Shown here: positions 51,961 to 64,000 of the stretch, one piece after another
Layout of the letters: the number at the start of each line of letters is the position of its first letter
How positions within the stretch are numbered: the stretch's first letter is position 1
Assembly (NCBI GenBank): GCA_021613335.1
Contig: JAJTWR010000251.1
Span: 2,146,001 to 2,210,000, forward strand
Reading direction: 5' to 3'
From: Whitmania pigra
Lineage: Eukaryota > Annelida > Clitellata > Hirudinida > Haemopidae
Length of the DNA: 64,000 nucleotides
Translations under genes and position numbers: made by a program
The notes under the pieces: generated by a model
Databases searched by the model: none
What the model was told of the DNA's origin: nothing
The model's input: the letters and a program-made list of their open reading frames with translations, nothing else

Positions 51961-53275
51961 GTCGTCGTCGTCATCATCATCATCATCATCATCGTCGTCG
52001 TCGTCGTCGTCATCATCATCATCATCATCATCAAATTTTCGACTTTGAAGTTTATCAACTAGACATATTTCCATACTGTCGTATGCTTAGATAACCATTA
52101 CATCACACCATAAGAAAAATTGCCCTCCAATCTCATTACCTCCATAATAATCATGCCATGAACTTCATCTTCTTCTTCATCACCATCGCCATCGTCATCA
52201 TAACTCAAACACTTAATAAAGTCTCTAATGGCCGCTAATTGCTACTCGAATGAAATCATCTTCTAACGCTAACCTGAGATAAGGTCGCTCCTTTATTGAA
52301 GCCACAAAGAAACTCTGATCTTGATAAGCAGATCAGTCTGGATTCACTGGCGACTGTCGCTCTCGCGGCTCTTTGTCGCTCGAGACGTTCGAGGCAGTAT
52401 TGATCGATTTGCTTATCGAATTTGATCTCTCCGAAGATGGGATGAATCGTGGATTCTGGATCTGTCAGAACGATCTTAAGTAAGTGCGCTACGAAATTGT
52501 GCTAGCGTCAACAATAATAACGACGGGGTTATGATAGTAGTTACGCTAATAACGTAAGAGGAAAATCCAGTTAGGTTCACACCAGACTTCCCTATGTCAT
52601 CTTCATAGTCGTCGTCATCTTTATCAACAGCTTGTAAGGCAGCTTCATGCTGCAGGCTGCAAGGGATGGATGAGAGGATGATGATGATGAAGACGACGAC
52701 GACGATGATGACGAAGTTGACATTCTATTTCATAACAATTCGAAGATATAGCGAAAGAAGAAAAAAATTAATAAATTAAAAAATGAGTAAAAACTTTTTT
52801 GTTAATTTAAATTTAAAAATGAGTGAATTCGATATCGTTTTTTAAATTCATAAATCTTCAAACATTTCCTAGATAACTCATAAAACAACACCACCTATTG
52901 AATTCAAATAAGAAAAATCAGAGTAACTTCCCTAGTGAGTGAAATATAATTTAAATATAAAATATTAAACCCTAGCGAATGAAACAAAATTGTAATTGTG
53001 TGGTATTAAAACTCTGGCGAATGAAATAAAAAATTCTCAATACATGTATGTATAAACCTAGAAAACCTAGATCGAATGATAAACTTCACTTAATGTTTTA
53101 AAATTATTGTGCTAGCGAATGAAATTTCACTCTACATCAAAAGCGGTTGGAGTATAAAATGTATAGAATTTTTCTGTACTAAATAAAGTAAAAAAATGAA
53201 ATAAATCTTGTCATTAAAACTAAACTAGCTCAATTTATCACCTCTGCCTACTTCTTACCGCATCTTTGTAGCCAT
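50901..53275 (-). CDS. Unrecognised acidic protein, multi-exon (partial model)
   Basis: Five exons chain with matching phases and good splice sites: 53275-53259 (start M-A-T-K-M), 52656-52583, 52461-52274, 52211-52140 and 50940-50901. A sixth candidate at 50650-50603 also fits phase 1. The joined 130 residues begin with a K/Q/E lead, then an acidic stretch (D-K-D-D-D-D-Y-E-D-D). A conserved-looking block follows (I-H-P-I-F-G-E-I-K-F-D-K-Q-I) and a charged helix (C-L-E-R-L-E-R-Q-R-A-A-R). A second acidic block is D-D-D-G-D-G-D-E-E-E-D-E. I do not recognise the family and propose no function. The terminal exon is not found; the gene probably continues leftward into the repeat region. The start is tentative because the first exon is only 17 nt. 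It lies head-to-head with the membrane-protein candidate at 53929. Confidence 0.5.
51481..51616. repeat. (TAA/CAA)n microsatellite
   Basis: AAT triplets interrupted by a central block of ACA/AAC triplets (about 51535-51568). Not coding. Confidence 0.9.
51857..52034. repeat. Interrupted (ATC/GTC/GCC)n array
   Basis: About 58 triplets of ATC, with blocks of GTC and GCC. Read on the minus strand in one frame, every triplet is GAT, GAC or GGC, giving an Asp/Gly run. It lies in an intron of the acidic-protein model (between 50941 and 52139), and no splice evidence makes it coding. Confidence 0.9.
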
Positions 53276-53928
53276 TCATTGGGTAGGATTAATGGCCCTC
53301 ACAATTGTTGTCATGATCACAATGGTACCAACATTGGCAATGTCAATAGCAATAATAATGAGCAAAAATGAAAACAAATGTTAATAATATAAATAATAAC
53401 AGCTCACCACCATAAATATAACCTTCTGTCATATTTTAATTTGTTCTAATTTTGTGCCTGCGTTGGGTATTCTTTTGATATTTTGATGATTCTTTTGAAT
53501 TTTTGTTCTTTTGAAGATTTGTTGATATTTAACAATTTTTCCATTAACGTTTTAGCAAACAATTAGATTTATCAAATTAAATGGAAGAGATTACTAAGAT
53601 AATCTGAAGTATTTTGCCGTAAGATCAAAGAATTTTCAAAAGTTCTGAGTTAGTGCGCCCCAGAAAGATAATACGAGGACTATACTCAAGACTGTTGATT
53701 ACTGTTTGTTTTGCATCGAAAAAGGTTTAGAATTCAGTAAAAGTTTAAACCTTCTGCTAAACAATACTTAAACTGAATAACATCATTGAAATAAGGTGTT
53801 TTGGAAACTTTTTACAAAAAATAAAAAATCAAAGGCCGAACGCTCTCATTTTCTAATTTTTGAGCTACAAACTTGTTACGAGGAACTGAGATTTTTGCCT
53901 TCCCGGAATCTCTCCAAGTTCTCCGTCA
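53276..53928. other. Gap between two divergent candidate genes
   Basis: About 650 bp, AT-rich, with no coding evidence. If both flanking models are right, this holds their promoters. No specific site is evident. Confidence 0.35.
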
Positions 53929-55624
53929 ATGCAGTACTCGAATGAATCAATCATTGCCGCCGTTCTCGGCACTTTCTTTGCAACTCTTGTCCTTACGTCC
54001 GTGGCGGCATTTAGTCTTTCTTACTGGTTCTTTGTTAAGGTGAAGAAAATTCGTCTGGATTCAGGATGTGGTTAGCAAAAAAGAATGTTGTTTATTGATT
54101 AATGTAGTTTATTAAAAAATGCTAATTAAACTTTTTTATTCTGATTTATTAACATATTTTAGTTTCATTTACATTATTAGTAATTAATTTGCTTTATTTC
54201 TCAATTCATCTTTATTCATCATAAGTAAGCGAAGTTCCCGTTTGTCATGCAAAAGGATTTCATGATGGAGAAGAGGTAAATAAATAAAAGTTTAAAGGAA
54301 TTTTAAATAATTCAACAATCACGTTTATTAATTATGTTGATAATGTGATAATAGTTTATCGATAACAAGCAATAATAATTATAATAAAAGTATTATCCTT
54401 AATCAGCGGAAATTGTAATTGATAAGCATTATATTTAAATAAATTTTATTAATGAGAATAAAACATTCCATGTTTAATTAAAAATTTTCATTAGATTTCA
54501 ACAAAACTGAACACAAATTTTATTATTAATAAAAATAACAATAACAATAATAATAATATTCATCATCATCGAGCTACAATAATACCTAATTAGATAATTT
54601 GAAACAAATTTTCAAAACAGACTGACACGCTACTCTTTCCTCTCTGCACATCTCACTCGAAAAAAATTTCCTTCCAATTTTCCGACAATCAGCAGATGTT
54701 ATCTGCCAGTTTACCTGACAATTTGTTGACAACAGGTGACAATGCGTTATTTCACAATATATTATCACCATCTATATATATATATATTTATAATTTTTTT
54801 AATTATTTATGAATTCATCTTATTTAGGACGTGACCTCTTTTTGAAGTCCATCGAATTTTCATTGGAAGATTCAAATCCAAAAGATCTTAAACAACTTCT
54901 CTCGTCAGTTGGGAAATTCCAAATCATCTTAAAAATGCTCCGAAGCGAATCAGGGAAAACCAAGCTGAATCAAAATGGGGTTCAACCGAAAGTGGCGACC
55001 ACAGGAAATCCAAGCCTGGATTCTAAGAGTTCAAAGTTCAAAGTTGAACACGAGAGTGAGAACACGGTCGACGAAACCAGCTCCAGAGTGAGCAGTCGCG
55101 CAAACCGACGACCATTTCGGAGACACTGTCGCCTGTGTCGCACGTGTTCCCAATTGTCGCCAAATGTCAACGACAAAAGAAAGTCAGATAAACTCGTGAA
55201 TGGACAAAGAAGAACTGCTAAAGAAGTTGTTCTTTCAAACAACGACGTATCAATTAACAACAACAACACTCAACTCGGCACGGACATCGTGACAACCGCA
55301 GTCGATATTAGAACTGGCATAGACATTTCAGACGACGAGCGCAGCAAAGACATCGAAATAGAAAGCATCGATCCTGTTGAACTAACATCTGAGGATCATA
55401 ATCATATCATCATGGAAAGTGTTTCGTCTCTCAAAAGTAACATCCAAGAGGTTGGATTTGAAACAGGATGGGAGTACCTTAATTTGTCTCCCACACTCGA
55501 ATTGGCTGGGCAGTGGAAAGATCCGGCCAGTGAGAAGGGGGGCATGATTCGAGAGAAGTCCACAAAAGGGGGCGTGTCTTATTATGTGAACATGGAAGCA
55601 GCCAATGATGTTTCCTTAAAGTAA
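53929..55624 (+). CDS. Unrecognised protein with N-terminal membrane segment (incomplete model)
   Basis: Two parts are supported. A first exon at 53929-54039 starts M-Q-Y-S-N-E-S, then about 27 hydrophobic residues ending L-S-Y-W-F-F-V-K. It reads as a signal anchor or signal peptide with a gtgaag donor. A last exon of about 800 bp ends at the TAA at 55622-55624, opening at an acceptor-like tttag (54826). Its protein is hydrophilic, with a basic Cys cluster (R-R-H-C-R-L-C-R-T-C), Ser/Asn-rich linkers, an acidic stretch around D-I-S-D-D-E-R-S and a C-terminus with G-W-E-Y-L-N-L-S. The two parts do not join directly in phase. A small exon near 54228-54275 (donor gtaaat) probably lies between, but no choice of acceptors satisfies all phases with confidence. 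AATAAA follows at about 55893. No family recognised. Confidence 0.45.
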
Positions 55625-56360
55625 AGGCTACCTTAGAGGAATTTGATAATATAATTATCTTATTATGATTACTAATTATTTATTATTATTATTATTGTTG
55701 TTGATCAGTTTCGGCATTTTACAAGTTCTTACTAATGATGTTGTTGCTCGTGTTATTGCCACATCTATCAATATGGACTTAGGATTTAGAATTTAAAAAT
55801 TATGTTTTAAACAGACAACTATGGATTAGTTGAAATTGAATACAGCACGATGAATGTCAAATATAAATGTCGTAACATGCAATGTGAAGAATGAATAAAG
55901 AGATAGAAACTCATTACTTTTGTGAAATTTATTTAAAACCTTCACAAAATTAAGTCAAATTAATGCATTTTTTCAACTTAAATTGTATAGTATTTAAATA
56001 ATAATATTTAATCTCAATTAAATTGTACAATATGTAATAAATGATAATTATTTTTAATTAAATTGTATAATATTTAAAAAATAGTTTATACCTTTAGAAA
56101 GCTAACAAATAAAAAGATTCAATAAGAAAATACAAATCCTCAGAAAGTGAAAAGTAAAAGTAAGAAAATATTTCGTACTTCGGTGACTTAACGTTTCAAA
56201 TATTTCTCAATCCTACATTGTTTCACCTTCAAATATTTTCTAAACAGTGAATGTCTAACGGCGTCGCATTTTTATTCTTACTATTACAAATTATTTTAAT
56301 TATTTAGATTGAAATTTATTAAATTAATAATTTTAAATTAATAATTAAAATTTATTTAAT

Positions 56361-56572
56361 TAAAATTAATTACAATTTATTAAAATTAATTACAATTTAT
56401 TAAAATTAATTACAATTTATTAAAATTAATTACAATTTATTAAAATTAATTACAATTTATTAAAATTAATTACAATTTATTAAAATTAATTGCAATTTAT
56501 TAAAATTAATTACAATTTATTAAAATTAATTACAATTTATTAAAATTAATTACAATTTATTAAATTAATAAT
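56361..56572. repeat. 20-bp tandem repeat, about 10 copies
   Basis: Unit taaaattaattacaatttat repeats with exact 20-bp spacing; one copy has tgcaat instead of tacaat. Near-identity of copies implies recent expansion. Confidence 0.95.
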
Positions 56573-56592
56573 TTTAATTTTATAAATAATTT

Positions 56593-56614
56593 ATTATTAT
56601 TATTATTATTATTA

Positions 56615-56654
<40 letters not shown>
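56593..56654. repeat. (ATT)n microsatellite
   Basis: About 20 TTA/ATT triplets with one slipped ATATT unit near 56613. Confidence 0.9.
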
Positions 56655-56778
56655 GAACAACTATTATTAAAATCACATTACGTTGTTGTTATGAATGTCG
56701 GTTGATTTGCAAATTCCTAAAGGATGAGTCGTTAAAGTTACTAAAAATAACACCACTGATAATTGGTTATGCATTAGT

Positions 56779-57340
<562 letters not shown>

Positions 57341-57639
57341 AAATTATTAATTACCCAATTCGTATTTAATTTGATTCATATTCAATTTTAGGGTACTAAT
57401 TTTGTTAAGATTTTGTCATTTATTTTTAAAATTTAGTTAATTAATTTTTTTTTAAAGGAGGAGGAGCGCTGCTAGGAGCAGTATTTCAGCGTCCTGGAAA
57501 AAACGGAAGAGTTGGAGGAGACAATGATTAAAACGAGGAAAATTAAAGTTGATGCTTCAAGGTTTGATGTTTATTGCTGGACTAATATCTATTTGTGGTT
57601 GTATTTAGCCAATTTTTGAGTGCCTTGTGTATCCGAATA

Positions 57640-58502
57640 GGACTTGAAGACACTTCTTAATCGATCCACTATTTAAGTAGCATCCCTACCCGAGGGCGCT
57701 CCCTGGCGGTGCGAGTAGGACTGCGAACACGACATGTGACGACTATTGCTTTCACCGTCGCTCGCAGGCACTCAACCTTCTACGCCACAAAGGCTATGAC
57801 AAAGATGTCTGAGGCCGCAGAAGCGGCTTCATTCTGGATCTGGCACATGAGGAGCCAGAAGAAGTCTTAAGAGGCCACTGCAGGAAGCCGGGGAAAGCCG
57901 TCGGTCTCCGGTATGAATAATCCACCGAACGACGGGGCCAAATCATTGGCCGAGAGAAGCGGTGTTGTCGGGAGAAATGGGCCGGCCGCGGACTCGCGAA
58001 GCAACATGAAATGGGGATCAAACCGCAGCCGCGAGGCCCGGGTCCCGAAAATTTCTATCTCCGGCCGCCGCTACAAAGAAATTATAAGGCCCAGTTTGCA
58101 TATATTAAGACGGTGTGAAGAAGCCACTGAGAGCTTTCATGACCGCTGTAGGCAAACTGGGGTGGAGGCGATCGACATAATAAGGCCAAAGAGAGCCTCG
58201 CATAGTCGAAGTTTGCAGGTGATAAACAGGTTATATGCGACATGAAGAAGCCATTGAGAGCTTTCGCAGTCGCTCCAGTCCAAGACGGCAGTGACCGGCA
58301 TAACAAGGCCGATGAGTGCCTCTCAAAGCCGGCGGTAAGAGTTGGGTCCAGATAGACCAAACCGACAGGGACATACGGCTGATCACCGGATGCGGCCCAC
58401 CCCCCGAAAACGTAAGGAGATACAAAGGGCCGAAACGTTTGAAGACGGGGGAAACTCCTCTGAGGATCCCTGTCGGAGCTCCAAGGCGGAGTAATAAGTA
58501 AG
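57640..58502. other. GC-rich island with degenerate 127-bp direct repeat
   Basis: Base composition changes abruptly from A/T-rich to clearly G+C-rich for about 860 bp, then back. The segment gaagccactgagagctttc (58117) recurs as gaagccattgagagctttc at 58244, and ataaggccaaagag recurs as acaaggccgatgag at the same offset, so units of about 127 bp are present. Overlapping open frames occur on both strands but none shows a domain I know. It could be a decayed transposon, a SINE-like family or an unrecognised exon cluster; I cannot decide. Confidence 0.5.
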
Positions 58503-59108
58503 TAACAACTTGCACGCCAATTGCTTGACTAATACCTATTTACATCTTTTACATTAAATGCTTGACTAATGCCTATTTATAAATATTTATTAAATTATAA
58601 TCTACTATGTATTTATTAGTCTAGGGAAGCTAATAGCCATTTATTATATGGCCAATATCAATTTCAATCTCATAACAATCTCAATAACATCAATCACCTC
58701 CTGAATGTGAGTATTGTTAAAGTATAGTGACGTACCATCATTTGTTGGTTATCAATGTCATGTCATGTTCATCTTTGCAGTTGAACGACGAATGGCAGCA
58801 GTTAAAGACAAAATTAGGCGCTTCTGACGCTATGCATATGGCGCCGTACAAATTAACTACTAGTATTATAACTTTTTATTGTTGATCAAAAAAAATTGTC
58901 AATGAATTTTTAAAACTGAATTTATTGCAAATAATAATGTATACATTCTCGAGTGTTTATGTTGTGTTATTTTCATGACATGATGTTACCGAATTCGCGA
59001 TGTCGACGCCGAATATTAATGACGATGTAATTAATATTTATTGAACAAACTGATTAATTATTCACGAACATTTTCAAAATCACTCGCGGTTCGGCAACAT
59101 TCTCCTTC
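58503..59108. other. Intergenic, no gene seen
   Basis: AT-rich. It contains two copies of a short segment (tgcttgactaat followed by cctattta, at about 58523 and 58559) and probably the 3' UTR of the doublecortin-like gene at its right end. Confidence 0.45.
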
Positions 59109-62282
<3,174 letters not shown>

Positions 62283-63643
62283 CGACAGACGAAATTTATA
62301 ACGTCAGATCAACAGATCACTTTTTCTCCTTCAACCTCATCAACTTATGGATGCACAAAAAATTACAACAATAATCGAAATATAATCTAATACGTTCTAA
62401 TATTTCAAAATCCTCAAGGTAACTCAAACCATCCAAATATCTCCGATGATTTAATCCTCAAATTCTTCAAACCGTTCACCAGGGTATCCTTGACTTTTGA
62501 TTCTAACACTTTGTCGAGTCGCTATATCCAGTGGCCATCATCGGTGATGTTCTGAATAAGGCTGGTTAATGTGGATAATATGGATTATTTCCATAAGGTG
62601 TGATTTCAAAACGACCGTATATGGAAGGGTCTTGAATGTTGTATGGAAGATGTTGGAGCGGTCTTCATTTACCGATTCTGCGGAGTTATATTTAAAATAT
62701 GACGACAAAAGTCGTAAACAAACGCGGGTGCATTTTGAAATTCAGTAAATATAAGAAATTCAATTAAATTTCCATCCGGAATAATTTTAAATGAATTTTT
62801 AATCTTTTTGAATATTACAAAATATATTTTAGATTATTACAAAGAAATTAATAACACAAAATGTTTGAATTTTTTCGATTTAAATTTTTTTCGAACGAAT
62901 TTATTTGACTGACTCTTGAAGGAAATACAGTTTCGTTTGTTCTCGTTCAATTCGTTTCATCTCGATCAGTTTGTAGATGTCTCCGCAACAACAAAGTTAC
63001 AATCACGCGCCTTCAGTCATGCTTTTTTTAAGTCATCCTCATCTTCTTCCTCTTCCTCCTCCTCGTCGTCGTCGTCATCATCATCACCATCATCATTCCA
63101 CCGGCGTTGTTTTCAATTTTTACGACGCTTAATTTTCCCGAGCACGGAAATATGGTCTTGAATAGAATTTTCGAAGATACTCAATTGAGATGATCAACAA
63201 CAACAACAACAACTCAACGCATAAACATGGGGCAACACGTTTGCAATGAAAACATTATCTAATGTCGTTAAGTGGTGCTATCTTTCCTATCGCTTTACGC
63301 TCATCATTATCATGGCCGCGTCGACTGCAGCAACTGCAACTGAGCCGCTACCAACGCGGCCGCCGAGAACCGAATCTTACCTGTTCACATTGGCAGTCCA
63401 CTTTTATCAGTCATTAAAAGGTCGTTTAATAAATTCAAATCAATGACTTTCTCAGCTATTTCTCGGTGTTCGAAGGTATTTCTGCATCGCCGTGTCTGTC
63501 TGTTCTTTTGTTCTCCGTTGTGGTTGAGAATTGTTCAATAATTTGTAATAGCCACCACCATCATCATGAGAATCATCGTCATCGACGCCATTGGTAATTA
63601 GAGAAATGAGTGGGGATGAATGCATAAAAAATAAAAATGAAGT
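62283..63643. other. Upstream flank of the DCLK-like gene; no gene seen
   Basis: The first few hundred bases should include the DCLK-like promoter. A GAT-type run (63040-63095) gives a poly-Ser frame that is not credible. A short plus-strand frame around 63312-63419 (M-A-A-S-T-A-A-T) followed by a weak gtcgtt donor could be a first exon of a gene extending right, but support is thin. Confidence 0.4.
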
Positions 63644-64000
63644 TAGTTTTTATAAAAAAAAGCGATAATAATTGTAATTAATTAAAAATTGTTGCTTCAA
63701 TGGAGACATGACCATGTTTCTCATCCTAAACATCATCCTGAACATCTCCACTTCACGGAAGTCGTAAACCTTTCTGAAAACTTTCAAATTCAAAATTAGC
63801 AATCTGGTCTCCCTGATAGTTGAATTCGCTGATAATGTCTTTAATAATGCATTCTTCTGATGGTGACGATGATGATGCAGATGATAATGATAATGACGAC
63901 AATGATGATGATGATAATGAACACGATGATAATGTTGTTGTTATTATTATTATTAATTTTACTGTTAACCTTACCTCCTTACATGACTTCATGACGCAGT
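63644..64000 (-). CDS. Possible 3' exons of an unrecognised gene running in from the right
   Basis: A strong donor (GAG then gtaagg, exon end at 63975) closes a segment open to the window edge in one frame (C-V-M-K-S-C-K-E). An acceptor at 63857-63858 opens an exon that, in matching phase 0, reads 70 residues (K-N-A-L-L-K-T-L-S then R-L-L-I-L-N-L-K-V-F-R-K) to a stop at 63644-63646. A second frame of the same exon is also open and ends at 63753, so the frame is not settled. No family recognised; the intron contains a GAT run. Confidence 0.25.

Noticed and set aside
51838..52074. 78-codon minus-strand frame with a run of more than 50 Asp
   Set aside because: It is the translation of an ATC/GTC microsatellite with no splice signals linking it to neighbouring exons and no conserved flanks. 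The codon pattern itself is discussed as a finding.
57464..57530. Gly-rich terminal exon (G-G-A-L-L-G-A-V-F-Q-R-P)
   Set aside because: An acceptor-like ttttaaag and a stop are present, but no upstream exon in phase can be identified next to the TAA tract, and the preceding gene already has a stop and poly(A) signal.
63246..63446. 66-codon plus frame with M-A-A-S-T-A-A-T
   Set aside because: Could be a first exon, but the possible donor gtcgtt is weak and no partner exon lies within the window.

Overview
This is animal nuclear DNA. The genes are split by many short GT-AG introns, the background is strongly AT-rich, and the space between genes is full of ATT/TAA and GAT/ATC triplet repeats. 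The recognisable gene set (aquarius spliceosomal helicase, FEM-1, GINS3, APH-1, tau/MAP, NHERF, doublecortin-like kinase, MMAA, GH65 glucosidase) points to a bilaterian. Gene compactness and the absence of familiar vertebrate repeats suggest an invertebrate, possibly a lophotrochozoan; the species cannot be named from sequence alone. No CRISPR, operon, phage or bacterial feature is present.

Layout. 1-2.5 kb: gene-poor, with minisatellites. 2567-7238 (+): an 11-exon secreted GH65 glucosidase homologue related to PGGHG/ATHL1, lacking two active-site residues. 8075-11173 (+): FEM-1-like ubiquitin-ligase adaptor. 12075-14783 (+): mitochondrial MMAA GTPase. 15178-25878 (-): a 35-exon aquarius (AQR) gene. 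26227-31194 (+): NHERF-type two-PDZ scaffold, head-to-head with AQR across 348 bp. 34121-35055 (-): GINS3 replication factor. 35064-40210: a 5.1-kb foldback element with long inverted arms, 127-bp satellite arrays and a 9-bp target duplication. 40674-42726 (+): APH-1 gamma-secretase subunit. 44452-48597 (-): tau/MAP with six tubulin-binding repeats, about one per exon. 48.6-53.3 kb: repeat-rich, holding exons of an unrecognised acidic protein (-). 53929-55624 (+): unrecognised membrane-protein candidate. 56.3-57.4 kb: tandem and triplet repeats. 57.6-58.5 kb: GC-rich repeated island. 59109-62282 (-): doublecortin-like kinase with a degraded catalytic core. 62.3-64 kb: mostly repeats, with a possible terminal exon.

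These are independent housekeeping and signalling genes, not a pathway. The strongest points are: (1) two enzymes that keep their fold but lose catalytic residues (GH65 and DCLK); (2) a foldback transposon inserted 8 bp upstream of the GINS3 start codon, separating what was probably a roughly 480-bp shared GINS3/APH-1 promoter; (3) the modular exon structure of the tau-like gene, including a GC-AG intron; and (4) a multi-exon gene at 50.9-53.3 kb that has no long ORF. All exon coordinates come from reading splice signals, codon phase and family similarity by eye, without transcript data.
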